NCBI RefSeq assembly: GCF_003944755.1
Contig: NZ_RWGU01000051.1
Coordinates: 124,001-188,000 of the forward strand
Origin: Rhodovulum robiginosum
GTDB lineage: Bacteria > Pseudomonadota > Alphaproteobacteria > Rhodobacterales > Rhodobacteraceae
DNA: 64,000 nt
Direction of reading: 5' to 3'
Of the stretch, positions 1 through 8,497 are shown one piece after another; position 1 is the stretch's first letter; every line of letters starts with the position of its first letter. The position numbers and the translations under genes are program-made. A model generated the notes under the pieces. It searched no databases. It was not told the DNA's origin and was given only the letters and a program-made list of their open reading frames with translations.

Positions 1-62
1 TTGCTGGACATGGTGCCGTAAACCTTGACGGCCTCGGGTTTGAGGATTCTCGAAAGCTGCAT
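1..62 (-). CDS. ptsN: PTS IIA-like nitrogen-regulatory protein PtsN, N-terminal fragment
   Basis: Only the first 20 codons lie inside the window; the gene runs off the left edge. The translation starts MQLSRILKPEAVKVYGTMSS, which resembles the opening of alphaproteobacterial PtsN (EIIA-Ntr), the terminal phosphoacceptor of the nitrogen-related phosphotransferase system. It lies 51 bases downstream of hpf on the same strand, the usual hpf-ptsN arrangement in proteobacteria, so the two are probably co-transcribed. The phosphorylated histidine is outside the window. The call rests on the short N-terminus plus context. Confidence 0.75.
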   Translation of the reverse strand, partial: MQLSRILKPEAVKVYGTMSS

Positions 63-113
63 TGCCTGTCCGCCTGTTGCTCGCGCCCGCGGGCGTTGGG
101 TCCTGCGCCTTGC

Positions 114-677
114 TCAGGGGTCGATCCAGCCCACATTGCCGTCGTCGCGGCGATGCACGACATTGACCCCGCCTGTCTTTTCGTTGCGAAAGACCAGAAG
201 CTGGGCCCCGGTAAGCTCCATCTGCATCACGGCCTCGCCGACCGACAAAGACGGGATCTGCGTTTCCATCTCTGCAATGATCATGGGCTGCAGAGTTTCG
301 GGTTCCGACTCTTCGCTGTTTTCACTCGCGGCGAGGATATAAGATGCGGCGCCGAACAATTCAACCGGCTCGGCGCGGTCGCGGTGGTGGTCCTTCAGCC
401 GGCGCTTGTAGCGGCGCAGCTGCTTTTCCATCTTGTCGCAACAGGCGTCGAAGGCGGCGTAGATCTCGGTCGCATGGGCCTTGGCCTGGGCGGTCAGCCC
501 GGTCGACAGATGCACGGTGGCCTCGCACACGAACTCGTGCGCGTTGCGCGAAAAGACGACGTTGGCGTCGGTCGGACGCTCGGCATACTTGGCTACGGCC
601 CCGCCGAGGCCGTCCTTTACATGGGTCTGCAGGGCATCGCCGATGTCGATTTGTTTTCCGCTGATCTGATAGTGCAT
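114..677 (-). CDS. hpf: ribosome hibernation promoting factor, long form
   Basis: A 187-residue protein of the long HPF/RaiA family. These proteins bind the 30S subunit and, through the C-terminal domain, dimerise ribosomes in stationary phase. The N-terminal S30AE domain (about residues 1-100) opens with YQISGKQIDIGDALQTHV. After a variable linker, the C-terminal domain (about 130-187) has the family pattern of conserved hydrophobic residues and an internal VVHRRDDGNVGWIDP ending. Two ATG codons sit side by side (680 and 677). The AGGAGG upstream is better spaced for the second, which I used. It lies between lptB and ptsN on the same strand. Confidence 0.93.
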   Translation of the reverse strand: MHYQISGKQIDIGDALQTHVKDGLGGAVAKYAERPTDANVVFSRNAHEFVCEATVHLSTGLTAQAKAHATEIYAAFDACCDKMEKQLRRYKRRLKDHHRDRAEPVELFGAASYILAASENSEESEPETLQPMIIAEMETQIPSLSVGEAVMQMELTGAQLLVFRNEKTGGVNVVHRRDDGNVGWIDP

Positions 678-751
678 CATGCCTCCTGGACTGTCTTTCC
701 GGCGCGCGGCAGCGCCGGTTGCGACCGCTTAGCGCCTGTGCCCACCGGTGT

Positions 752-776
752 CGATCCGGTTTTTCTCGCCGGATCG
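752..776. repeat. 8-bp inverted repeat in the lptB-hpf gap
   Basis: The arms CGATCCGG (752-759) and CCGGATCG (769-776) are perfectly complementary around a 9-base loop. The element lies in the 221-base gap between lptB and hpf, about 75 bases upstream of the hpf start. No T-tract follows on either strand, so it does not look like an intrinsic terminator. It could be an operator or a leader hairpin for hpf. Nothing else stands out in the gap. Confidence 0.4.
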
Positions 777-898
777 CGGCGCCTGGCGCGCGGACGGGAC
801 AGAGGGGTATCTCCGTGCATATCCCCCATTTGGCGTCAGTCAGGACGCGCCTGTCAACGCCTTCGCGCCTCAGCGGCGCAGCAATTCAGTGTTCACGT

Positions 899-1663
899 TC
901 AGGAAATCCTGAAGCTCTGCCCGAGATAGACCCGCCGCACGTTCTCGTCGCGGATCACCTCTTGCGCGGTTCCGCTCATCAGCACCTGACCGTCGTGCAG
1001 GATATAGGCGCGGTCGACGATCTCCAGCGTTTCGCGCACGTTGTGGTCGGTGATCAGCACGCCGATGCCGCGCGTTCTGAGATCTGCCACCAGCCCGCGG
1101 ATATCGCCCACCGCGATCGGGTCGACGCCGGCGAAGGGTTCGTCCAGCAGCAGGTATTTCGGGTTGGCCGCCAGGCATCGGGCGATCTCGACCCGCCGCC
1201 GCTCGCCGCCCGACAGCGACAGCGCGGGCGCCCGGCGCAAATGCTCGATCGAGAATTCCGACAACAACTCTTCCAGCCGCTCGCGCCGCTTGTGCGGGTC
1301 GGTCTCTGAAATTTCGAGGATGGCGTTGATGTTGTCCTCGACGCTGAGGCCGCGAAAGATGCTGACTTCTTGCGGAAGGTACCCGATTCCCAGCCGTGCG
1401 CGGCGATACATCGGGAAGGTGGTCACATCGCGCCCGTCGATGGTGACCGTCCCACCTTCGGGGCGCACCAGCCCCGCAACGGCATAAAAACAGGTGGTCT
1501 TGCCCGAACCGTTGGGCCCCAGAAGGGCCACGACCTCGCCCCGGTCGAGCGTCAGCGAGACATCGCGGATCACCAGCCGGCGGCGATAGCTCTTTCGCAG
1601 CCCGGTCACGCGCAGCCCGGCTGTGCCGCCGGCAACGCTGAGATCCGGGGCGCCCATGCTCAT
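899..1663 (-). CDS. lptB: LPS export ABC transporter ATP-binding protein LptB
   Basis: A 254-residue ABC ATPase that powers extraction of lipopolysaccharide from the inner membrane with LptF/LptG. Visible motifs in order are Walker A GPNGSGKTT (about 49-57), a Q-loop LPQEVSIFRGLSV, the signature LSGGERRRVEIARCLA, Walker B YLLLDEPFAGVD and the switch histidine in ITDHNVRETL. The Q-loop sequence and DPIAVGDI region are typical of LptB rather than of other ABC ATPases. Its start overlaps the lptA stop by four bases (ATGA), so the genes are translationally coupled. lptF and lptG are not in the window. Confidence 0.96.
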   Translation of the reverse strand: MSMGAPDLSVAGGTAGLRVTGLRKSYRRRLVIRDVSLTLDRGEVVALLGPNGSGKTTCFYAVAGLVRPEGGTVTIDGRDVTTFPMYRRARLGIGYLPQEVSIFRGLSVEDNINAILEISETDPHKRRERLEELLSEFSIEHLRRAPALSLSGGERRRVEIARCLAANPKYLLLDEPFAGVDPIAVGDIRGLVADLRTRGIGVLITDHNVRETLEIVDRAYILHDGQVLMSGTAQEVIRDENVRRVYLGQSFRIS

Positions 1664-2181
1664 TCGCCGCCGCCAGACTGGAAGATGGTCTTGACCCGGC
1701 CTTCCATCGTGCCCGTGCCGCGCGCCAGATCGACCACCAGGCGTTCGCCCGACAGCGCGTTCTGGCCCTGGGTCAGCAGCACGCTGCCGGTCATCACCAC
1801 GGTCCCGGCATCGATGCTATAGACGGCCTCTTGCGACTCGGCCGCCTCGGCGCCGTTGACCAGCACCACGTTGCCGGTGGCGTGCAGGCGTTCGATCCGT
1901 CCGGTGCTGTCGCCGGTTTCGGCGGCATAGTTCACAAGTACGCGGTCGGCCGACAGGCGCATCGTGCCCTGGCCGATGACCACGCCGCCGGTAAACACCG
2001 CCGTGCCGTCGGCCTGGTCGACCCGCAACTGGTCGGCCGTCACCTCGACGGGCAGCGTGCTGTCGTGCTGCAGCCCGCCAAAGGCCACCTCGGCACCTTG
2101 CGCCTGTGCAACCAGGGGCAAAAGACAAAGGGCGAGGGCAGCCACCCCCGCGCGGAACCCATTCACGGCCATCCCCTTCAT
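1660..2181 (-). CDS. lptA: periplasmic LPS transport protein LptA
   Basis: A 173-residue secreted protein of the OstA/LptA family. LptA forms the beta-jellyroll bridge that carries LPS across the periplasm. An N-terminal signal peptide (about residues 1-28, ending VAQAQG) is followed by the OstA-like domain with VEVTADQLRVDQADGTAVF and later LSADRVLVNY. It overlaps lptC upstream and lptB downstream by four bases each (ATGA junctions), so lptC-lptA-lptB is a tightly coupled unit. The length is normal for LptA. Confidence 0.92.
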   Translation of the reverse strand: MKGMAVNGFRAGVAALALCLLPLVAQAQGAEVAFGGLQHDSTLPVEVTADQLRVDQADGTAVFTGGVVIGQGTMRLSADRVLVNYAAETGDSTGRIERLHATGNVVLVNGAEAAESQEAVYSIDAGTVVMTGSVLLTQGQNALSGERLVVDLARGTGTMEGRVKTIFQSGGGE

Positions 2182-2786
2182 TTTTGCGGATCGTATACCA
2201 GTTTCACGCCGTTCTTGAAAACCGCAACGTAACGACCGGGCGGATCGGTCGATTCGGTCAGCTCCATCGCGCCTGCGTTCAGCCGCCCCAGTGGCCCGGT
2301 GGCCTCGACCGGCGTGTCGGCGACGACATTGGTGTGGTCCAGCGCGGCGGTCAGCCGGTCGGCCGTCACCCGGTAGCCGGTCGAGTTGGTCAGCGTCACG
2401 CCGCCGCCCAGCACGGCGCGCTCGGCCCCGGTGTCGATGGCGCCCTCTGCGGCGACGATGTCGGTGTGGCTGCCGTCAGGCAGGTCCAGCCGCGCGACGA
2501 TGGCCTGCGCCGCGCCCTTGTCGGGGCTGTCGGGGTCCAGCCGGGCGGTCTCGGCCTTCAGCGCGATGGCGGTGCCGTCGCTGGTGACGCCGGCATAGTT
2601 GGGTGCGGATATGCGCCCTTCGCGCGCCATCTCGTCGAGGTCGATATCGGCATAGGGCAGCCCGCCGTCGCCCTCGGGGCGGGTCGACAGCAGAAAGAGC
2701 GTCGACAACAGGCCGAGCGCGGCCAGCGGCAGCACGATCTTGGCCAGCCGGATAAAGCGCGAATAGGCGTTGTCGCGCGAGGCCAT
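2178..2786 (-). CDS. lptC: LPS export system protein LptC
   Basis: A 202-residue protein with a single N-terminal transmembrane anchor (about residues 15-32, IVLPLAALGLLSTLFLLS) and a periplasmic LptC beta-jellyroll domain. LptC receives LPS from the LptBFG complex and hands it to LptA. Recognisable segments include SAPNYAGVTSDGTAIAL and GYRVTADRLTAALD. It lies four bases after the kdsD stop and overlaps lptA. The assignment rests on the topology, the domain pattern and the conserved kdsD-lptC-lptA-lptB order. Confidence 0.9.
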   Translation of the reverse strand: MASRDNAYSRFIRLAKIVLPLAALGLLSTLFLLSTRPEGDGGLPYADIDLDEMAREGRISAPNYAGVTSDGTAIALKAETARLDPDSPDKGAAQAIVARLDLPDGSHTDIVAAEGAIDTGAERAVLGGGVTLTNSTGYRVTADRLTAALDHTNVVADTPVEATGPLGRLNAGAMELTESTDPPGRYVAVFKNGVKLVYDPQK

Positions 2787-2790
2787 GGCC

Positions 2791-3759
2791 TCAGGCGACC
2801 CCGGCGCGCAAACAGTCGTGGATGTGCAGGATGCCCTGCGGCGCGGCGGCAGCGCCCTCGGGATCGACCACGAACAGGCAGGTGATCTTGCGCGCGTTCA
2901 TCACGCCCAGCGCCTTTTCGGCCAGCGCGTCGGGCCCGATGGTCAGCGGGTCGGGGGTCATCACCTCGTCGACGTTGCGCTCCAGCAGGCCCTGCATGTG
3001 CCGGCGCAGGTCGCCGTCCGTGACGATTCCGATCAGCCGGCCCGACCCGTTTGTCACGCCGACCACGCCGAACCCCTTTTGGCTGATGGTCAGCAGCGCC
3101 TCGCTCATCGGGGTGCCGGTGGGCACCAGCGGCATGTCGGCGGCGCCGTGCATAAGGTCGGCCACCTTGGACAGCCGCGCGCCCAGTTTCCCGCCCGGAT
3201 GGAACTCTCGGTAATTCTCGTGCGAAAACTGGCGGTGTTCCATCAGCGCAACGGCCAGCGCGTCGCCCAGCGCCAGCGTCATGGTGGTCGAGGTGGTGGG
3301 CGCCAGTTTCATCGGGCACACCTCTTCGGCGGGCGGCAGCAGCAGCGCGACATCGGCCTGGCGCAAGAGCGTGCTGCCGGCCCGGCCCGCCACGCCGATC
3401 AGCGGGATCGAGAAGCGGCGGGTATAGGCGATGATGTCGGCCAGTTCGGGCGTTTCGCCCGAATTCGACAGTACCAGGCAGACGTCGCCCCTGGCCAGCA
3501 TACCCAGGTCGCCATGGCTTGCCTCGGCGGGGTGGACGAAATGCGCGGGCGTGCCGGTCGAGGCCAGCGTCGCCGCGATCTTGCGCGCGATATGGCCCGA
3601 TTTGCCCATACCCGAGACGATCACCCGTCCGCTGGCGCCCAGCATCAGCTCGACCGCCTCGGCGAATGTGTCGTCCAGCGCCTCGGCCAGCATGGCCAGC
3701 GCCTCGCCCTCGCGCGTCAGGACCCGGCGGCCGATCGAGATGTAGGTGTCGCGGTTCAT
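2791..3759 (-). CDS. kdsD: arabinose-5-phosphate isomerase KdsD
   Basis: A 322-residue enzyme interconverting D-ribulose 5-phosphate and D-arabinose 5-phosphate, the first step of Kdo synthesis for LPS. The N-terminal SIS domain (about 35-180) shows SGMGKSGHIARKIAATL, HPAEASHGDLGM, LSNSGETPE and APTTSTT, the sugar-phosphate binding segments of the family. Two CBS domains follow (about 205-260 and 270-320). It begins the lptC-lptA-lptB run, linking Kdo precursor supply with LPS export, and starts seven bases after the upstream rnd stop. Confidence 0.95.
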   Translation of the reverse strand: MNRDTYISIGRRVLTREGEALAMLAEALDDTFAEAVELMLGASGRVIVSGMGKSGHIARKIAATLASTGTPAHFVHPAEASHGDLGMLARGDVCLVLSNSGETPELADIIAYTRRFSIPLIGVAGRAGSTLLRQADVALLLPPAEEVCPMKLAPTTSTTMTLALGDALAVALMEHRQFSHENYREFHPGGKLGARLSKVADLMHGAADMPLVPTGTPMSEALLTISQKGFGVVGVTNGSGRLIGIVTDGDLRRHMQGLLERNVDEVMTPDPLTIGPDALAEKALGVMNARKITCLFVVDPEGAAAAPQGILHIHDCLRAGVA

Positions 3760-3766
3760 GCCTGCC

Positions 3767-4378
3767 TCAATGGGCGAAAATGTCGGTCTCGGGCCAGCCG
3801 GCGATATCCAGCCGGGCGCGCGTCGGCAGAAAGTCGAAACAGGCCCGCGCCATGTCGGTGCGGCCCTCGCGCGCCAGCATGTCGTCCAGCGCGGCCTTCA
3901 GTGCGTGCAGGTGCAGCACGTCCGAGGCGGCATAGGCGATCTGCGCGTCGCTCAGCGTCTCCGCCCCCCAGTCAGAGCTTTGCTGCTGTTTCGAGATGTC
4001 CACTTCCAAGAGCTCTTGCAGAAGGTATTTCAGCCCGTGCCGGTCAGTATAGGTGCGCACGAGTTTCGAGGCGATCTTGGTGCAGTAGACCGGCGCGGTC
4101 AGCACGCCGAAGGTGTGAAACATCAGCGCGATGTCGAAGCGGCCGAAATGAAACAGCTTGAGCACGTCCTTGTCCGCCAGCATGCGGGTCAGGTTCGGCG
4201 CCCCGGTCTGGCCCTGGGCGATCTGCACAAGATGCGCGTTGCCGTCGCCGCCCGACATCTGCACCAGGCACAGCCGGTCGCGGTGGGGGTGCAGCCCCAT
4301 CGCCTCGCAATCGATGGCGACGACCGGGCCCATGTCCAGCCCGTCGGGAAGGTCGCCCTTGTAAAGATGGTTTGCCAC
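3767..4378 (-). CDS. rnd: short ribonuclease D-type 3'-5' exonuclease
   Basis: A 203-residue DEDD-family exonuclease, likely acting in 3' trimming of tRNA precursors or other small RNAs. The three exonuclease motifs are present: the D-x-E of VVAIDCEAMGLHPHRDRLCL, the HxxxFD of KLFHFGRFDIAL and the YxxxD of YAASDVLHLHAL. It lacks the C-terminal HRDC domain of E. coli RNase D (about 375 residues), so it is the short alphaproteobacterial form. It is the most upstream gene of the minus-strand run, and a candidate promoter lies just ahead of it. Confidence 0.9.
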   Translation of the reverse strand: MANHLYKGDLPDGLDMGPVVAIDCEAMGLHPHRDRLCLVQMSGGDGNAHLVQIAQGQTGAPNLTRMLADKDVLKLFHFGRFDIALMFHTFGVLTAPVYCTKIASKLVRTYTDRHGLKYLLQELLEVDISKQQQSSDWGAETLSDAQIAYAASDVLHLHALKAALDDMLAREGRTDMARACFDFLPTRARLDIAGWPETDIFAH

Positions 4379-4431
4379 GCGGGAGCCCCGTGTTGGTTTG
4401 GCGGCGCGTTGCGGGGGCGCCGGATTGGGGG

Positions 4432-4460
4432 TGGATCGCCCGGCCCATGTCGATTGTCAA
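4432..4460 (-). promoter_or_regulatory. candidate sigma-70-type promoter for rnd-kdsD-lptCAB
   Basis: On the minus strand a perfect TTGACA (4455-4460) is followed after 17 bases by GATCCA (4432-4437), about 54 bases before the rnd start. The -35 match is striking in this GC-rich region; the -10 match is weak. It sits between the RTX gene stop and rnd. Inference from sequence only. Confidence 0.35.
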
Positions 4461-4474
4461 GCCGGGCGGCCCGG

Positions 4475-6799
4475 TCACACCAGGTCGAAGGTGGCATCGC
4501 TGCCGGCGATCTGGAGGGTCAGGTGATCTTCGCCGCCGCCATCGACCAGCGCCCAGATCACCTGCCCGGTGGGGCGGTATATGACGAATGCCTCGGCCAC
4601 GCCGGGTGCGCCCGCGCGCGGGGTCTCGGCCAGGCTGACGCCGAACTGCACGGCCGCCGCCGCCCCCTGCCCGAAGAGCAGTACGTCGCCGTCGGCGGCG
4701 CTGTAATCCTGCACCCAGTCCGACCCGTGATCGGCGATGCCGAGATGGTAGAACGCGTCTGCCCCGGCGCCGCCGTTGATGCGGTCGAAGCCGAAGCCGC
4801 CATTGATGAAATCGTCTCCATTTCCGCCGAAAACGAGGTCGGAACAGGCCGATCCGGTGATCGTGTCGTCGCCATCCTGCCCGTGCAACTCATCGGCGCC
4901 AAAGCCGCCGGCGATGGTGTCGGCGCCGCCCATGCCGTAGACCAGATCGTTGCCATGGCCCGCCTCTATCCGGTCGTCGCCAGCGCCGCCATGGATGGTG
5001 TCGCGCCGGTCAAACGCGCTGACGCCGCCAAAGATCAGGTCGTCGCCGGGGCCGCCATTCAACAGATCGCACCCGTCGCCGCCGTAAAGCGCGTCGTCGC
5101 CGCCCCCGCCCTGCAACCGGTCATCGCCGCCGGCGCCGAACAGCGTGTCGCCGCCGTCGCTGCCGCGCAGGTCGTCCGGGCCGCCGGTGCCGGTCAGTAC
5201 CCGGCCCTCGCGCCCTGCGGGCGTGGTGGGCGCACGGGGCGGCGCCTCTTCGCCCGTGCCGGCCGCCTCTTCGGCCAGCGGGTCGGGCAGGTCCGCCTCG
5301 ATCCCCTCCGGGTTGGCCAGCGCATGGCGCGTCACGTTCACCACGTCGGCATCGGTGAAGTCGTCCGCGTCCAGCCGCGCGCCAGAGGCGCTCTTGACCG
5401 ACAGCCAGCTCTCACCCAGCCAGAGCCGGGCGCCATCGGCCGTGGCGGCGACCTCCAGCCGGGCGAGGCCGTGCATCAGCGGAAAGGCCGACAGGTCGAT
5501 CCGGTCCTGGCCGGGCGCGTAGTCCAGAATCGTCCCTATCCTGCCCGAACTCGTCTCGGCCCCCGGCGCGAAGACGAAAAGATCGGCCCCTGCGCCGCCG
5601 CGCAGGCGGTTGTCGCCGCTGCCTGCCACCAGTATGTCGTCGCCCGCCGTCCCGGTGACGGTCTCTGCGCCGCTGCCGCCCGTCGCCACCACGCCGAGGC
5701 CGGACAGATCGACCGAGAGCTGGGTCACGCCCGCCTCTGATTCCGAAGCGGCAAAGACCTGCAACCCGCCGCCCTGCGCAACAGCCGCAAGCGCCGAGAC
5801 GTTTTGCAGGCCGGTGGCCGCGTCGTCGGCGCGGCTGGCCATGTGGATCAGCCGCCCGTCGGGCAGGACCGCGAACAGGCTGATGCCGTCATCCGCCCCG
5901 GCGGCGAGGACGAAATCCCACCCCTCACAACGCGCGGTCTCTAGCGCGGTGACGCCCTGAAACCGCGTGGTCAGGTCGTCGGCCACGTGGTCGCGCGCGC
6001 TCAGCGCGCCGGTGGCGTCGAGGTCGAGTACGGTCAGCGTGGAACTGCCCGCCGAGCCGAGAACGACCCGCGCGCCATCCGGGCCCGGCAAGGTGGCGAT
6101 CGCGCTGGGCGTGGCGATTCCCAGACCGTCGGCAAGGCCGGTCTGGTCGGCCAGCGCAAGCCGCCCGCCGCTGCCCACCCGGTAGCTGAGGATCTGGTCG
6201 CTGCCCGCCACGCCCGCCAGAAGGAAATGCGCGCCCCCCGCCGTCGCCGCGCCAAGCGCGCTGAGCGTGCCGCCCCAGCCGGTGGCCGCATCCGCCGCGG
6301 CGTCGGCGCGGCCCGTCAGGCCGAGGGCGCCATCCTCGGCCGCGCGGTAGAGCGTGACCTGGGCCGCCCCCTGCGCGCGCAAGGCCAGAAAGCCGCCAAT
6401 CGCCACGGCCTCGACCGGGCTGGCCTCGGCACCGGTCAGGGGCAGGGCGGTAAAGCCGCCGAGGCGGCCATCATCTGCCAGCGCGCGGGCGCCGATCTGG
6501 CCCGGCCAGCGGCCAATGCAGAGCAACCGCCCGTCATCGGCCAAAAGGTCAAGCGCGACCGGCCGCGCCGCGCCGCCGCCGAAAGGGACGGCGTCCAGCG
6601 CGGCGGCCGGCCCCGCTGCGCCGATGCGAAACGCCGCGATGCCCCCGACATTGAGCGCGGCGGCGTAAAGCACCGGGCCCGCGGCGGACCAGACGATGTC
6701 CAGATCGGCCAGCCCGGTGACCGTACCGGGCGCATCGGCGGCCTCGTCCGGCGCGACCGGATCGGTCGCAAGCGTCGCGACATGGGCGAACCCCACCAT
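4475..6799 (-). CDS. large RTX calcium-binding protein with N-terminal propeller-like region
   Basis: About 774 residues, acidic, with no signal peptide, as expected for a type I secretion substrate. Residues about 20-370 form repeated blocks of roughly 45-60 residues (for example FVLAAGADDGISLFAVLPDG) that look like a beta-propeller or lactonase-type fold. A first short RTX cluster lies at about 375-415 (GGAGADLFVF). After a Pro/Glu-rich linker, a long run of glycine/aspartate nonapeptides (GGxGxDxLx) spans about 535-685. The ATG at 6799 (MVGFAHV) is preferred over one six codons upstream. No type I secretion genes are visible nearby. It adjoins the polysaccharide locus, so a surface or matrix role is plausible but inferred. 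Confidence 0.85.
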   Translation of the reverse strand: MVGFAHVATLATDPVAPDEAADAPGTVTGLADLDIVWSAAGPVLYAAALNVGGIAAFRIGAAGPAAALDAVPFGGGAARPVALDLLADDGRLLCIGRWPGQIGARALADDGRLGGFTALPLTGAEASPVEAVAIGGFLALRAQGAAQVTLYRAAEDGALGLTGRADAAADAATGWGGTLSALGAATAGGAHFLLAGVAGSDQILSYRVGSGGRLALADQTGLADGLGIATPSAIATLPGPDGARVVLGSAGSSTLTVLDLDATGALSARDHVADDLTTRFQGVTALETARCEGWDFVLAAGADDGISLFAVLPDGRLIHMASRADDAATGLQNVSALAAVAQGGGLQVFAASESEAGVTQLSVDLSGLGVVATGGSGAETVTGTAGDDILVAGSGDNRLRGGAGADLFVFAPGAETSSGRIGTILDYAPGQDRIDLSAFPLMHGLARLEVAATADGARLWLGESWLSVKSASGARLDADDFTDADVVNVTRHALANPEGIEADLPDPLAEEAAGTGEEAPPRAPTTPAGREGRVLTGTGGPDDLRGSDGGDTLFGAGGDDRLQGGGGDDALYGGDGCDLLNGGPGDDLIFGGVSAFDRRDTIHGGAGDDRIEAGHGNDLVYGMGGADTIAGGFGADELHGQDGDDTITGSACSDLVFGGNGDDFINGGFGFDRINGGAGADAFYHLGIADHGSDWVQDYSAADGDVLLFGQGAAAAVQFGVSLAETPRAGAPGVAEAFVIYRPTGQVIWALVDGGGEDHLTLQIAGSDATFDLV

Positions 6800-6906
6800 T
6801 TCATGTCCTCGCAGCACACCCCCTGGGCCGTGCGATCAGCCTGGTGCGGGGGTCTTGCGCGGGGCTTGCCCGAATGTGGCGGACAGGGGGCGCTTGCGGA
6901 AAATGC

Positions 6907-7524
6907 CTAGCTTCGGGTGCGCCGCAGCACCCGGCCTGCGGTGCGGGCGAGCAGCACGATGTCGTAGCAGATCGAGGCGTGGCGCCGATAGATCAGGTCA
7001 AGCCGCGCCTTGCGCGGCACGCAGGCGCGGGCATAGACCGCGTCGGTTTCTTCGGGCGTGCGGCAGGGGGCGAGCAGGCGTTCCTCATGCGCGTGGTAGG
7101 TGAGCGTCGCCAGCCCCGTGATGCCCGGACGCGATTTCAGCACCTCGCCGTAAAGCGCGGGGAACCGTTCGACATAGGCCCTGAGCGGCGGGCGCGGGCC
7201 GACGAAGCTCATGTCGCCCCGCAGCACATTCCAGAGCTGGGGGATCTCGTCGAGCCTGAACTTGCGCAAAGCGCGACCCGTGCGGGTGATCCGGCTGGCC
7301 TTGTCGCCGCCCGAGACGCCGCTGTCGGTATCCACCGGGCGCATGGTGCGCAGCTTCCACAGCATGAAGGGGCGGCCGGGCGCCCGCATCCTTTCGGACA
7401 CGTAAAACAGCGGCCGTCCGTCGAGGACCCAAATCGCCAGCAGAACAAGTGCCAGCACCGGCAACAGCACCACGCCGAGCAGCAGCGCGAGGGCGACGTC
7501 AAAGGCGCGTTTGGCCGGGGTCAT
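6907..7524 (-). CDS. initiating sugar transferase (bacterial sugar transferase family)
   Basis: A 205-residue membrane-anchored enzyme of the WcaJ/PglC type. It would transfer a sugar 1-phosphate to undecaprenyl phosphate to start polysaccharide assembly. One hydrophobic segment near the N-terminus (about 9-30) is followed by FMLWKLRTMR, then RKFRLDEIPQLWNVLRGD and MSFVGPRPPL, the hallmark motifs of the family. It lacks the N-terminal multi-TM region of WcaJ and resembles the short PglC form. Its ATG overlaps the stop of the upstream epimerase gene by four bases. The C-terminus is basic (RRTRS). Confidence 0.93.
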   Translation of the reverse strand: MTPAKRAFDVALALLLGVVLLPVLALVLLAIWVLDGRPLFYVSERMRAPGRPFMLWKLRTMRPVDTDSGVSGGDKASRITRTGRALRKFRLDEIPQLWNVLRGDMSFVGPRPPLRAYVERFPALYGEVLKSRPGITGLATLTYHAHEERLLAPCRTPEETDAVYARACVPRKARLDLIYRRHASICYDIVLLARTAGRVLRRTRS

Positions 7525-8390
7525 GGGGTGCAAAGCCTCGTCCATTCGGCGGCCATGAGGGCGGGGTCGCCGTCGGCCGGCGCAAAGGCGTGTAGCCCGG
7601 CCAGGCGGCGTACGTCCAGCGTGACCGACTGGCGCGCGCCGTCCGGGGCAGGGCGCCAGGCCCAGTCGCGGCCCCATGCGGCCAGCAGGTCGGCCATCGC
7701 CACCGCGCCGGGTGCGGCGACGTTCAGGGCAAAGGGCAGCGCCGCGCCCGAGGCGACCCGCGTCAGCAGGCTGTCGAGCACCCGCGCGAATGCCGCGGCC
7801 CCGATGTAAGAGCGTTCCGGCCCCCGCCCGTCGGCAAAGCGGTCGAGCGTCAGCGCCCCGCCCTCGGCGACGGCCTTGCCCAGCATGTCGGCCCCGGCGA
7901 CGTTGCCGATGCGCAGGCAGGTGACGCCGGGCGCGCCCGGCCGCTCTGCCGCGGCCCAGCGTGCGGCCTCTGCCTCCATCTCGGCCTTGCCGCGCGCATA
8001 GGCGTTGAGCGGCGCCAGCGGCGCGGATTCGGCGATGGGCCCCGGCGCCGCACCGTAGACGGCCTGCGACGAGGCCAGAAAGACATGGGCGGCGCCGCCC
8101 GCCCGCGCCGCGCGCAGTCCCGCCAGCGCCAGTGCCGGCGCCGCGTCCGGCGCGCCGCCGCCCGAAGGGGTCGCGCCGGCCAGAACCAGCACCGCGCCGA
8201 GCGGCGGCAAAGCCGGCACCGGCGCGGTTAGCGGTGCCCAGCCCAGCCAGTCCGGCCCGGGCACGGCGCCGCGCGTTTGCCATAGCGGCACCATGCCGCC
8301 CGGCTGCCGCCCGGCCCAGGCCGCCTGCAGGCAGCGGCCCAGCCGCCCGGTGGCACCCATGATCAATAGAGCGGGGCTAGACTGGGGCAT
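7521..8390 (-). CDS. NAD-dependent epimerase/dehydratase family protein
   Basis: A 289-residue extended SDR protein. The nucleotide-binding motif GATGRLG lies at about residues 12-18, FLASSQAVYG holds the catalytic Ser region, and YARGK supplies the Tyr-Lys pair. The substrate is not predictable; by context it is a nucleotide sugar or a lipid-linked sugar. It is transcribed away from the exporter gene at 8498 and is coupled to the sugar transferase downstream by an ATGA overlap. The Ala/Gly-rich composition matches its neighbours, so there is no sign of recent transfer. Confidence 0.85.
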   Translation of the reverse strand: MPQSSPALLIMGATGRLGRCLQAAWAGRQPGGMVPLWQTRGAVPGPDWLGWAPLTAPVPALPPLGAVLVLAGATPSGGGAPDAAPALALAGLRAARAGGAAHVFLASSQAVYGAAPGPIAESAPLAPLNAYARGKAEMEAEAARWAAAERPGAPGVTCLRIGNVAGADMLGKAVAEGGALTLDRFADGRGPERSYIGAAAFARVLDSLLTRVASGAALPFALNVAAPGAVAMADLLAAWGRDWAWRPAPDGARQSVTLDVRRLAGLHAFAPADGDPALMAAEWTRLCTP

Positions 8391-8497
8391 CGTGCGTATT
8401 CCGGTTGACCTGTCGGGACTCCCTAGTATCTTGCCGCTGTTTTGAATGCCATGGGCGCCAGGGGGCCGCCCGGTCTGGCAAATAAGCGGGAGAACCC

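Noticed and set aside
3746-5740. 664-residue plus-strand reading frame
   Set aside because: It lies antisense to rnd and the RTX gene, which have clear motifs. Long antisense open frames are expected at this GC content.
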